A DNA stretch of 9,711 nucleotides from Desulfuromusa sp. (GTDB lineage: Bacteria; Desulfobacterota; Desulfuromonadia; Desulfuromonadales; Geopsychrobacteraceae): assembly GCA_029933365.1 (NCBI GenBank), contig JAOZOH010000108.1, forward strand, positions 1 through 9,711, written 5' to 3'. This document shows, in pieces, positions 1 to 6,023 of the stretch. The notes beneath the pieces are model-generated. The model was not told the origin of the DNA. It saw only the letters and a list, made by a program, of their open reading frames with translations, and did no database searches. Every line of letters starts with the position of its first letter. Within the stretch, counting starts at the first letter, position 1. Position numbers and translations under genes: made by a program.

Positions 1-969
1 AGCCGCGGGGTTGTGGCAACGTGCTCCTACGAAGCACGCCGCTTTGGGATTCATTCGGCCATGTCCTGTGCTCGTGCCTATCGGCTTTGTCCCCAGGTTA
101 TTTTTGTCCGTCCCCGTTTTGATGCATATCGTGAAGTCTCTCAGCAGATCAGGGGAATATTTCTGCAATATACTGATCTGGTCGAGCCCCTCTCTCTGGA
201 TGAAGCCTATCTGGATGTCACCCGCAATAAGCCAAATATTCAATCAGCCACCTGGATTGCGCAGATCATCCGACAAAAAATCCGTAAAGAAACGGGTTTG
301 ACCGCCTCTGCCGGAGTCTCATACAATAAATTTCTTGCCAAAATTGCTTCAGATATCAAGAAACCCGATGGATTAACTATTGTGACGCCAGAGCAAGCGG
401 AACAATTTATTGCTCAGTTGCCAATTCGGCGTTTTCATGGAGTAGGGCAGGTCACTGAAAAGAAAATGGAGAAACTGGGGATTTTAACGGGGGCGGATTT
501 GCGTAACCACTCTCTACAGGAGTTAGGCAAGAATTTCGGTAAATCAGGAGACTATTATTTCAACATTGCCCGAGGAGTTGATCTGCGACCAGTCGTGCCG
601 AACCGGGTACGTAAATCGATTGGCAAAGAAACGACGCTGACCGATGATATTTCTGATCGAGGTCAAATGCTGACTATTATCGGTGAGTTAGCAGAAAAAG
701 TAGCAGCGCTGTTACAGGCAAAACAAACCAGCGGGTTGACCCTGACGTTGAAAGTGAAATATGCAGATTTCGAGATAGTGACCCGAAGTATCAGCCGGGA
801 ACATCCAATTGAAACTGCAGATGAGATATTGTTGTTGTCTGAAAAATTGTTACTGAAAACGGCAGCAGGTGACAGAGCGGTACGACTTTTGGGGGTGACA
901 ATCTCTCATCTGACAACAGGTGTCCCTGCTGTTGCTGAACTATTACAGATGGAATTGCCTTTTGCCTGA
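1..969 (+). CDS. dinB: DNA polymerase IV (Y-family translesion polymerase), 5'-partial
   Basis: Error-prone Y-family polymerase that bypasses DNA lesions at stalled forks. The frame is open from base 1 and the gene starts outside the window. The first visible residues (SRGVVATCSYEARRFGIHSAM) match E. coli DinB from about residue 37, so roughly 36 residues, including the first catalytic Asp, are missing. Visible landmarks are the palm motif SLDEAYLDV with catalytic Asp/Glu at bases 199-204, the LTASAGVSYNKFLAKIASD block, a helix-hairpin-helix near RRFHGVGQVTEKK, and the little-finger domain containing RVRKSIGKETTL. The C-terminus reads QMELPF then Ala, matching the QxxLxF sliding-clamp binding motif, so this end is intact. 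A hairpin terminator follows within 10 nt. The next gene is convergent. Identification is secure by motif; the start cannot be seen. Confidence 0.95.
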   Translation, partial: SRGVVATCSYEARRFGIHSAMSCARAYRLCPQVIFVRPRFDAYREVSQQIRGIFLQYTDLVEPLSLDEAYLDVTRNKPNIQSATWIAQIIRQKIRKETGLTASAGVSYNKFLAKIASDIKKPDGLTIVTPEQAEQFIAQLPIRRFHGVGQVTEKKMEKLGILTGADLRNHSLQELGKNFGKSGDYYFNIARGVDLRPVVPNRVRKSIGKETTLTDDISDRGQMLTIIGELAEKVAALLQAKQTSGLTLTLKVKYADFEIVTRSISREHPIETADEILLLSEKLLLKTAAGDRAVRLLGVTISHLTTGVPAVAELLQMELPFA

Positions 970-973
970 ATGT

Positions 974-1007
974 AAAAAAGCCCGACACATTGTGCTGGGC
1001 TTTTGTT
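974..1007. terminator. Bidirectional rho-independent terminator between dinB and the rhomboid gene
   Basis: AAAAGCCC (976-983) pairs with GGGCTTTT (997-1004), and an inner CAC/GTG stem (986-988 with 992-994) extends the hairpin. On the + strand it ends in TTTTGTT and serves dinB, 7 nt after its stop. On the - strand it ends in six T and can stop rhomboid transcription, though that gene ends about 130 nt earlier. The U-tract is better on the - strand. Confidence 0.75.
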
Positions 1008-1134
1008 GAGCATATTGAAATATACTGAAAATTACTTCATTTTCTTGCGGCGGTAAAATGCCAAGCCTTCGAGCCAGGAAAAAAACAACCATGGCTCATT
1101 ATATTGATTGTAATGCGATTAACCGAAATATATT

Positions 1135-2088
1135 TTATCTCAGTGCCAGCCACCAAGCCACCAAAATCACGTTAACAGAAAGAAAAGCTAATCCCCTATT
1201 GATTTTATTCCACGGCAGTTTTAATTCCTGTGTAAAATATTCCGACACCAGTCCCAACCCGATTCCAGACAAAAAACCAAACAGATGTGCCCCGATGTCG
1301 GTATTTTCGCCGCTGGCTCCAAGTAGGGCTAATAATCCCAGAGCTGCTGCAAGCGGTAGTGGCCAGCGACGACGGAGATTGTTGCGGAAGTAAAGCATGT
1401 TGATGGTGGCAAGCAAGCCGACGGCTCCAAAAACTGCTGTTGATGCTCCGATGGAACGATGATCTGGGGATTGGACCACAGCATTCAACAAGTTTCCAAA
1501 AGCCCCGGTGCAGAGGACTAAAAACCAGGCACGGCCCGAACCGAGTAATCGGCAGAGTCTCACCATGAAAATCCCACCCAGAACGATATTGCTAACCAGA
1601 TGGAGGGGGCTGGAATGCAGGGTCAATGCAGTGATCACCCGCCACCACTCTCCATTGAGAATTCTCTCAGCATGAGCATTGCCAAGTTCAGCCCAGTTGA
1701 CCGGATGATGACCAAACAGATTGATTTGTTGTTGGGTAAGATTGTAGAAAATTGCCAGAAGAATTAAAACCCAGAGGGTTGATGCGGTATTCTCTTGGAG
1801 CTTCCGTTCGACAGGAGGGGGCGGTGGCCAGTTGTGGTTTTCTGTTTCGTATTGAATTAATTCCTGACAGGCATTTTGATATTCCCCCGTTGGGACAAGT
1901 AGTTGCCATTTGTAGTCAACCTTCTCTTCTCGGCAAGGGATCTGGCGTGATTGTAGAACCAACACCCAACTCTTTAGTTTGCGTTTCGAGATGGTCTGAT
2001 CTGACGGTCCATCCTTCAGCTCCGGTGGGATCGGAACCCAGTCCAGCAGTTCAATTTCTATCCGTTTTTCTTTAATCATACTTTTCAT
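1135..2088 (-). CDS. Rhomboid-family intramembrane serine protease with N-terminal cytosolic domain
   Basis: Membrane protease that cleaves transmembrane helices within the bilayer; 317 aa. Catalytic features are complete: GASTAVFG with nucleophile Ser216, DIGAHLFG with His268, an HxxxN motif (His163, Asn167) supporting the oxyanion hole, and the WWR sequence (148-150) corresponding to the family's L1-loop WR. Hydrophobic segments lie near 103-117, 160-178, 186-205, 213-232, 243-258, 264-284 and 300-316, so 6+1 or 7 helices. Residues about 38-85 form a small soluble domain (pattern: LQSRQIPCRE, then LLVP, then an A-x3-L helix) that resembles the DUF2007-type ferredoxin-like fold, followed by a Pro-rich linker ENHNWPPPPP. 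A second ATG three codons in (2077-2079) is also possible; neither start has a clear ribosome binding site. Convergent with dinB and divergent from the SprT-like gene. Its substrate cannot be inferred. Confidence 0.9.
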   Translation of the reverse strand: MKSMIKEKRIEIELLDWVPIPPELKDGPSDQTISKRKLKSWVLVLQSRQIPCREEKVDYKWQLLVPTGEYQNACQELIQYETENHNWPPPPPVERKLQENTASTLWVLILLAIFYNLTQQQINLFGHHPVNWAELGNAHAERILNGEWWRVITALTLHSSPLHLVSNIVLGGIFMVRLCRLLGSGRAWFLVLCTGAFGNLLNAVVQSPDHRSIGASTAVFGAVGLLATINMLYFRNNLRRRWPLPLAAALGLLALLGASGENTDIGAHLFGFLSGIGLGLVSEYFTQELKLPWNKINRGLAFLSVNVILVAWWLALR

Positions 2089-2120
2089 AATTGCAGATAA
2101 CTGATATTAACGGTACTGCA

Positions 2121-2321
2121 AATCTGTTGTTAGCCACGGACCCACACGGACAACGGCTGGACGTAAAACTTACAATCAAAAGACAGAATCATCCTCACGC
2201 TCGTTCGCTACACTCACTCAAGGCGCAAAGACCGCAGAGAAAATCTTATGTTCTAAGGTCTGAACCTAAAGATTTGATTTTGTCCGCAGTTGTCCGTGTG
2301 GGTCCGTGGCAAAAAAAGATT
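2121..2321. repeat. ~200-bp element bounded by perfect 22-bp inverted repeats
   Basis: The 22-base arm at 2133-2154 (GCCACGGACCCACACGGACA then AC) is exactly reverse-complementary to 2289-2310. The symmetry continues less perfectly outward (AATC then T-rich, 2121-2132 against 2311-2321) and inward (GGAC blocks). The interior (about 2187-2225) holds CTCACGCTCGTTCGCTACAC and GGCGCAAAGACCGCAGAGAA. From memory, sequences of this kind (CTTTGCG…/…GAGCGTGAG) recur as dispersed repeats in Geobacter-like genomes; I have not verified this. A smaller inverted repeat, AAATCTTA against TAAAGATTT, lies within about 2240-2276. It sits between two divergent genes and is open in the sprT frame, but its composition is not protein-like. 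No transposase and no clear target duplication is visible. Confidence 0.8.
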
Positions 2322-2342
2322 GTTTTTCAATATATTCAAAAC

Positions 2343-2346
2343 AGGA
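2343..2346 (+). promoter_or_regulatory. Ribosome binding site that fixes the SprT-like start
   Basis: AGGA lies 5 nt before the ATG at 2352. This supports starting there rather than at the upstream in-frame ATG at 2091, which would require translating the inverted-repeat element. Confidence 0.6.
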
Positions 2347-2351
2347 TTTTT

Positions 2352-2867
2352 ATGACCGTTAAACAAATAGCCGATGAATTTAGCCTCTGGCAACAAATCG
2401 AAACGGCTGTCAACGGCATCCTTATGGAGGGATCAGCCCCTGCACTTCTTGAAAAAATTGCCAGAATTCCCATCCACAAAAGCCGGGCAACCCGTAGATT
2501 GGGAGCCTATGTCTCTATGGGAAGTGAGGCCGTTTGTATCCGGTTGCAATTTGCTCAGGAACCGGACAACCTGAAACAAACTTTTCTCCACGAAGTCGCC
2601 CACGCCTGTGACCATTTAAGTCGGACTAAAAAGCAACTGGCTTATCGCCGGGCGCACGGTTTTTCCTGGAAAGCATGGGCTCGGGAATTAGGGATATCAC
2701 CCCGATGTTGTGGTGAAAGTGAAGCGGTACAGCAGCTGCATCAGCAGCGGGTGAAGTTGGTTGCTGTCTGCCAGAAATGTGGTGCGGAATTTCATCGGGT
2801 GAGACGCTTGAACAGAAACAGGAGTTATACCCATCAAAACTGTGGTGGAAAAATAAAACCGGTTTAG
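2352..2867 (+). CDS. SprT-like zinc metalloprotein (putative DNA-protein crosslink protease family)
   Basis: Member of the SprT/Spartan-like superfamily, whose eukaryotic relatives degrade proteins crosslinked to DNA; the role of bacterial SprT is poorly known. With the ATG at 2352 the protein has 171 aa. It contains a zincin helix LHEVAHACDHL (His80, Glu81, His84) and a third likely zinc ligand in RRAHGFSWKAWARELG (His102), the usual SprT layout. A C-terminal zinc ribbon has Cys140-x2-Cys143 and His161-x2-Cys164. The frame stays open upstream to 2091, but those 87 codons cover a repetitive element and include unconvincing sequence, so I exclude them. Convergent with the hydratase gene, whose stop lies 14 nt beyond, with no strong terminator; only a short AAACCGGTTT palindrome (2856-2865) overlaps the gene end. 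Confidence 0.87.
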   Translation: MTVKQIADEFSLWQQIETAVNGILMEGSAPALLEKIARIPIHKSRATRRLGAYVSMGSEAVCIRLQFAQEPDNLKQTFLHEVAHACDHLSRTKKQLAYRRAHGFSWKAWARELGISPRCCGESEAVQQLHQQRVKLVAVCQKCGAEFHRVRRLNRNRSYTHQNCGGKIKPV

Positions 2868-2881
2868 TCTTTTTTGAAAAC

Positions 2882-3370
2882 TTAGCCAGGATAAAGCCTC
2901 GCTAAAAATTCTGCACTACAGGCTGGTTTCTCTTCACCCTCAATTTCAATCGTCATCAAATAGCAGATCTGTACGGCAGTTTTGACTTCTTCTGCAGACT
3001 GAATCGTTGTCCTCGCCCGAATTTTTGCCCCGACTTTGACTGGCGCCGGAAACCGGACTCGATTTAACCCGTAATTTACCCGGTACTTCATTCCGGGATA
3101 ATTCTTTTGGAAAAAATCCGGATGATTGCTTTCGGTCAGATATGGCAGTAGTGACAGGGTTAAATAGCCGTGCGCAATGGTTGATCCGTAAGGAGATTCT
3201 TTTTTTGCCCGCTCCGGGTCGATATGGATCCATTGTTGATCGCCAGTCACTGCGGCAAACTGATCAATCCGTTGTTGATCTATTTGTACCCAAGGGCCGA
3301 CATGAATTTCTTTACCAATCTGTGGTTGTAGAAAATTTAAAAATTTCTCGATCCGTTTTGCCGGGTTCAT
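2882..3370 (-). CDS. MaoC/NodN-type hot-dog dehydratase ((R)-enoyl-CoA hydratase family)
   Basis: Predicted single hot-dog-fold hydratase acting on acyl-thioesters; 162 aa. The hydratase-2 signature is present: FAAVTGDQQWIHIDPERA with catalytic Asp44 and His49, followed by YGSTIAHGYLTLSLLP. The QWIHIDPERA…IAHGYLTLSLLP pattern resembles the NodN/MaoC subgroup (single domain, about 150-160 aa) rather than FabZ. The start ATG lies 2 nt after the Bcp stop, and AGGA inside the end of bcp is 9 nt before it, so the two are likely translationally coupled. It is the last gene of the mazG-like/bcp/maoC operon. No polyketide, PHA or fatty-acid beta-oxidation genes are nearby, so the real substrate is open. 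Confidence 0.88.
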   Translation of the reverse strand: MNPAKRIEKFLNFLQPQIGKEIHVGPWVQIDQQRIDQFAAVTGDQQWIHIDPERAKKESPYGSTIAHGYLTLSLLPYLTESNHPDFFQKNYPGMKYRVNYGLNRVRFPAPVKVGAKIRARTTIQSAEEVKTAVQICYLMTIEIEGEEKPACSAEFLARLYPG

Positions 3371-3372
3371 GA

Positions 3373-3840
3373 TTAAAGTTCCTGGAGGTACTCAAGCACC
3401 TGTTGGGGATGATCTGCTGCCTTGCGTACCTTTGCCCAGTGTTTCAAGACTGTTCCATCGGCACCAATAAGAACGGTTGAACGGATACAACCCATTGTCA
3501 CCTTGCCATAGTTTTTCTTCTCACCCCAGGCATCGTAATTCTGCAGCATAACTTTGTCCGGATCAGAAAGGAGGGTGAAAGGGAGATTGAACTGACTGAT
3601 AAACCTATCATGTGATACCAGACTGTCTTTACTGACGCCCAGCAGTTGGACATCCATAGTCAGTAATTCATTGTACATTTCACCAAAGGCACACGATTCC
3701 TTGGTGCAGCCGGAGGTGTTGTCTTTGGGGTAAAAATACACAAGCAACATTTTTCCGCTATAATCCAGCAGCTTATGTTCTTTGCCGTCACTTCCAAATA
3801 GAGTAAAATCAGGAGCCGGTTGTCCCTCTGCAATTGCCAT
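3373..3840 (-). CDS. bcp: Thioredoxin-dependent thiol peroxidase, Bcp/PrxQ subfamily
   Basis: Reduces hydrogen peroxide and organic hydroperoxides using thioredoxin; cytoplasmic. The 155-aa product from the ATG at 3840 begins MAIAEGQPAPDFTL, as is normal for Bcp. The active site is YFYPKDNTSGCTKESC, with peroxidatic Cys45 and resolving Cys50 five residues apart, the same numbering as E. coli Bcp. The pattern LLSDPDKVMLQNYDAWGEKKNYG and GCIRSTVLIGADG complete the fold. A longer frame starting 12 codons earlier lacks family support, whereas AGGAGG stands 9 nt before the chosen ATG. It lies 16 nt after the MazG-like stop and 2 nt before the hydratase, so it is co-transcribed with both. Confidence 0.95.
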   Translation of the reverse strand: MAIAEGQPAPDFTLFGSDGKEHKLLDYSGKMLLVYFYPKDNTSGCTKESCAFGEMYNELLTMDVQLLGVSKDSLVSHDRFISQFNLPFTLLSDPDKVMLQNYDAWGEKKNYGKVTMGCIRSTVLIGADGTVLKHWAKVRKAADHPQQVLEYLQEL

Positions 3841-3849
3841 CGTTTTATT

Positions 3850-3855
3850 CCTCCT
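3850..3855 (-). promoter_or_regulatory. Strong Shine-Dalgarno for bcp
   Basis: AGGAGG on the - strand, 9 nt before the ATG at 3838-3840. It decides that start over the in-frame ATG 12 codons upstream (3874-3876), which lies inside the end of the MazG-like gene. Confidence 0.7.
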
Positions 3856-3856
3856 G

Positions 3857-4123
3857 TTACTGATCTGGTGATTCAAGCAGTCTGTTGAGTTTCTCCAGTT
3901 TCTGTTGTACCGATTCTTCTACCAGTTCCGTTCCAAACATCCAGGTTAACTGTCCCAGTATCAAGCTGACATCAGCAATCTCATCGATAACGGCTTGTTG
4001 ATCAACCTTGCCGCGGCGAAAATGCTTCAGTGCCGCAATTAGTTCGGCACATTCCTCAACCGCTTGATCATATTGGGCATCCTCCCCCCATTTATCTAAA
4101 GTTGCCTGGTAGAGTTGTTTCAT
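3857..4123 (-). CDS. MazG-like nucleotide pyrophosphohydrolase (short form)
   Basis: Small all-alpha NTP pyrophosphatase-type protein of 88 aa, possibly hydrolysing non-canonical or excess nucleoside triphosphates. It carries the metal-binding pattern EECAE (Glu23, Glu24, Glu27) and, about 20 residues later, DEIAD (Glu48, Asp51) within VIDEIADVSLILGQLTWMFG, which is the EExxE…ExxD core of MazG/MazG-like proteins. It is a single domain, unlike two-domain E. coli MazG, and probably works as a dimer or tetramer. First gene of the operon with bcp and the hydratase. The leader between it and the upstream terminator is only about 46 nt, so its promoter must lie there or expression depends on read-through. 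AGGA is 13 nt before the ATG, a loose spacing, so the start is a little uncertain. Confidence 0.85.
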   Translation of the reverse strand: MKQLYQATLDKWGEDAQYDQAVEECAELIAALKHFRRGKVDQQAVIDEIADVSLILGQLTWMFGTELVEESVQQKLEKLNRLLESPDQ

Positions 4124-4169
4124 CTGTATGATATGTCCTTTAAACTCAGGAAAAGTGTGGCATGTAACT

Positions 4170-4198
4170 AAAAAGGCTGCCGGACTGGCAGCCTTTTT
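4170..4198 (-). terminator. Rho-independent terminator of the GntR regulator gene
   Basis: A perfect 12-bp stem, AAAAAGGCTGCC (4170-4181) with GGCAGCCTTTTT (4187-4198), and a 5-nt loop GGACT. It lies about 20 nt after the regulator's stop and separates it from the MazG-like operon on the same strand. Five T follow the GC-rich part in either direction. Confidence 0.9.
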
Positions 4199-4218
4199 AA
4201 CGTGTAGTCTGAGAAAAA

Positions 4219-4956
4219 TCAGGCTGTATCGGGGCGTTCTTTTTGCAGAAAAACAGCCAGTTTTTCTTCAACCAGAGTCAGGTGTTTCTGCATCCATTCG
4301 CGGGCTCGCTCTGGATCGCGGGCTTCTATCGCTTCAAGGATTTCGCGGTGCTGATTTAGTAGCTGATCAATGTATCCTTCTTTATTGTAAAATTCACCCA
4401 GGGCGACCATGATCGTGGTCTGGAACAGTTTTTGGACAGTATTAAGGATATGCACCTGAAGGGTGTTATGGCTCGCGGCTGTGATGGTCAGGTGGAACTG
4501 AAAATCAATTTCTGGATCCCATCCCCCTTTTTTTGCCTGCTCTTCCATGATGGAATAGAGTTCACGCAGTCGATCAAGTTCGGGTTTTTCAGCACGCTTG
4601 GCCGCAAGATAAGCAGACCAGGTTTCCAACCCTAAACGCACTTCAGCCAGTGCGTGCAGCATGCGCGGATCGCGCCGTTCAACCATATTGGACAGCGGGT
4701 CGGCCATGGTGACATCAGCCAGTGAGCGAACGAAAGTGCCGCCCCCCTGCCGTGATTCTAGAAAACCCATTGCTTCAAGAACCATGATTGCTTCTCTTAC
4801 CGATGGTCGGCTTACTCCTAGAATCGTTGCCAGTTCCCGTTCTGATGGTATCCGTTGGCCGGGGCCGAGATCACCGCGAGAGATCAATTCTTTGATCTGT
4901 CCAACAATTTCTTCAGATAGTTTTTTGGGGCGGATTGGTTTGAATACTGTGGTCAT
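4219..4956 (-). CDS. GntR-family transcriptional regulator, FadR subfamily (FCD domain)
   Basis: Ligand-responsive DNA-binding regulator, 245 aa from the ATG at 4956. Residues about 8-75 form the winged helix-turn-helix (SEEIVGQIKELI, then PSERELATILGVSRPSVREAI, then FLESRQGGGTFV). Residues about 100-230 form the helical FCD effector domain, with the usual metal-ligand set visible: Asp151 and His155 (DFQFH), His203 (NQHREI) and His225 (QKHL). The set suggests a carboxylate effector bound through a metal, as in LldR/PdhR-like members; the actual effector is unknown. A frame 12 codons longer exists, but GGAG sits 6 nt before the chosen ATG and the longer start lacks a ribosome site and overlaps the presumed operator. 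Monocistronic, with its own terminator. No lactate or acid-metabolism target gene is in the window. Confidence 0.92.
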   Translation of the reverse strand: MTTVFKPIRPKKLSEEIVGQIKELISRGDLGPGQRIPSERELATILGVSRPSVREAIMVLEAMGFLESRQGGGTFVRSLADVTMADPLSNMVERRDPRMLHALAEVRLGLETWSAYLAAKRAEKPELDRLRELYSIMEEQAKKGGWDPEIDFQFHLTITAASHNTLQVHILNTVQKLFQTTIMVALGEFYNKEGYIDQLLNQHREILEAIEARDPERAREWMQKHLTLVEEKLAVFLQKERPDTA

Positions 4957-4962
4957 AAAAGT

Positions 4963-4966
4963 CTCC
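4963..4966 (-). promoter_or_regulatory. Ribosome binding site deciding the GntR start
   Basis: CTGGAG on the - strand (core GGAG at 4963-4966) is 6 nt before the ATG at 4954-4956. The alternative in-frame ATG at 4990-4992 has nothing comparable. Confidence 0.65.
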
Positions 4967-4972
4967 AGATAT

Positions 4973-4991
4973 TTGGTAAGACCTTTTACCA
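4973..4991. promoter_or_regulatory. Likely FadR-type operator in the regulator's own leader
   Basis: TTGGTAAGACCTT (4973-4985) contains GGT-N3-ACC, which fits the FadR-subfamily GntR consensus (tnGTnnnACna). A second dyad uses the same left half: TGGTAA (4974-4979) and TTACCA (4986-4991). The sites start about 17 nt upstream of the regulator's ATG and lie just before the ribosome binding site, so binding would block transcription start or early elongation. Autorepression is inferred. Confidence 0.55.
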
Positions 4992-5075
4992 TGATGGGAT
5001 ATTTAAGACAAGATAAGAGCTTGGACTTTAGGAAAAATAGTTTTAAATGGTGGCTAAACCGGTTGTCGAAACTGC

Positions 5076-5240
5076 TAGTGTTGTGTCACGGATGAAATGT
5101 TGCAAAATTGCGCTGGAATTTTGTATGTCAGCAAGGCGTGGTTTTTGCTGCATAGCCATAGCTATACAGCGGAAAGCGCAACGTAGTTGACACACAAAAG
5201 AACAAGCAAGATGCGGCATTTGGTCTGTGATATGACACTA
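5076..5240 (+). mobile_element. 165-bp imperfect palindrome bounded by TA (MITE-like element)
   Basis: The left end TAGTGTTGTGTCAC (5076-5089) and the right end GTGATATGACACTA (5227-5240) are inverted repeats with 11 of 14 matches. Both ends carry TA, as expected if a Tc1/mariner-IS630-type element duplicated a TA target. The pairing continues through nearly the whole element: TTTTGTATGTCA (5119-5130) pairs with the segment around 5188-5199 with one mismatch, and a central hairpin joins GCTGCATAG (5147-5155) to CTATACAGC (5162-5170). In the outer 29 pairs, 7 of 8 differences are transitions that become G-U pairs in + strand RNA. No coding frame is convincing. It fills most of the ~300-nt gap between the GntR gene and the two-component operon; the rest of the gap is AT-rich. 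Confidence 0.65.
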
Positions 5241-5255
5241 TCTAAAAGTTATTAA

Positions 5256-6011
5256 TTACTCTTTTGCTTTGTGGGTGCGTTTAAACCGCTTAAACCAACT
5301 CTGAAATTCCTTCTCTTCACTCTCCATTTCAAAGGCATTGATCAGCCCACGGGCAATTGAAACCGCGACAGCACGGTTACGTAAGTTAAAGGAATCACCA
5401 ACTTTTTCGGTGTTGAACTGCTCCTGATCGATACCCAGTTTATTATAGAGAGAGTTGAGCCGACTTTGTACCCCACGGCGTGACAGATAGCGGCGTTGGG
5501 CAATCAGGTTGTCAGTCAGGCCCAGCGAGATGTCGAGTAAAGCTTCGTACTCTATATCTGAGAGTGCGGTTAAGCTGTGCCCCGCCCGCCCTTGAACTTT
5601 ACGCACCTCCGGGGCGATCCAGCACTGCTCATCCAGCAGGACCGTGCGGATAGCAGAAGCAATTCGTTCTCTGGGACTTGATTTCAAAATATAGCCGTAA
5701 ACGGTTTCTGGTGGCACGATCTTCACCAGAGCACGGACGTACATCTCATCTTTGAATTGACTCCAGAAAACAATTCGTGCTTCTGGTTGTTGTTGCCAGA
5801 GTTGTTGAGCAAAATCAATACCGTTCATTTCCGGCATCTGGATATCACTGATGACCAAAGGGTTGTCACGTGATAAGCCAATCTCAAGGGCTGCCTCACC
5901 GTTAGGAGCCCGGGTGATATTGACGTGCTCTTCCCATTCACCAAGCAATTGCCTCAAAAATTCGAAATCTTTTGGATTGTCTTCTGCAATAAGAATATCT
6001 AAGGGTTGCAT
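5256..6011 (-). CDS. Response regulator: receiver domain plus LuxR/GerE-type DNA-binding domain
   Basis: Output partner of the adjacent NarX-like kinase; cytoplasmic; 251 aa. The receiver domain (about 1-125) has the acidic pair Glu10-Asp11, phospho-acceptor Asp56 in VISDIQMPEMNG, Ser84 at the switch position and Lys110. A helix-turn-helix follows at about 148-195 (LTALSDIEYEALLDISLGL then RGVQSRLNSLYNKLGI), clearly LuxR-like but divergent: the usual TxRE start is replaced by TALSDIEYE. After it comes an unusual ~55-residue tail with charged ends (EMESEEKEFQSWFKRFKRTH). AGGAG lies 5 nt before the ATG, and the kinase stop is 12 nt upstream, so the two form an operon. Longer than typical NarL proteins (about 215 aa). 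No separate terminator is seen after it; the TA-bounded palindrome begins 15 nt beyond the stop. Confidence 0.88.
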   Translation of the reverse strand: MQPLDILIAEDNPKDFEFLRQLLGEWEEHVNITRAPNGEAALEIGLSRDNPLVISDIQMPEMNGIDFAQQLWQQQPEARIVFWSQFKDEMYVRALVKIVPPETVYGYILKSSPRERIASAIRTVLLDEQCWIAPEVRKVQGRAGHSLTALSDIEYEALLDISLGLTDNLIAQRRYLSRRGVQSRLNSLYNKLGIDQEQFNTEKVGDSFNLRNRAVAVSIARGLINAFEMESEEKEFQSWFKRFKRTHKAKE

Positions 6012-6023
6012 GTTGACTCCTGG

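Noticed and set aside
1036..1119. Short - strand frame ending WLEGLAFYRRKKMK before TAA, between the rhomboid and dinB terminator
   Set aside because: It has only a TTG as possible start, no ribosome site, and begins after an in-frame stop. It reads like a protein C-terminus and could be a decayed gene end, but the evidence is too thin.
1058..1393. + strand frame of 111 codons
   Set aside because: Overlaps the rhomboid C-terminal coding region on the opposite strand and has no recognisable motif; shadow frame.
2133..2310. CRISPR array or IS element at the 22-bp repeats
   Set aside because: The repeats are only two and inverted rather than direct, with no spacers of regular size and no transposase frame between them.
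3841..3876. Twelve-codon N-terminal extension of Bcp
   Set aside because: Family start and AGGAGG both point to the ATG at 3840; the extension overlaps the MazG-like coding end.
4661..5095. + strand frame of 144 codons opposite the GntR gene
   Set aside because: Lies antisense to the clear winged-helix coding region and runs into the palindromic element; low-complexity Arg/Ser composition typical of an antisense shadow.
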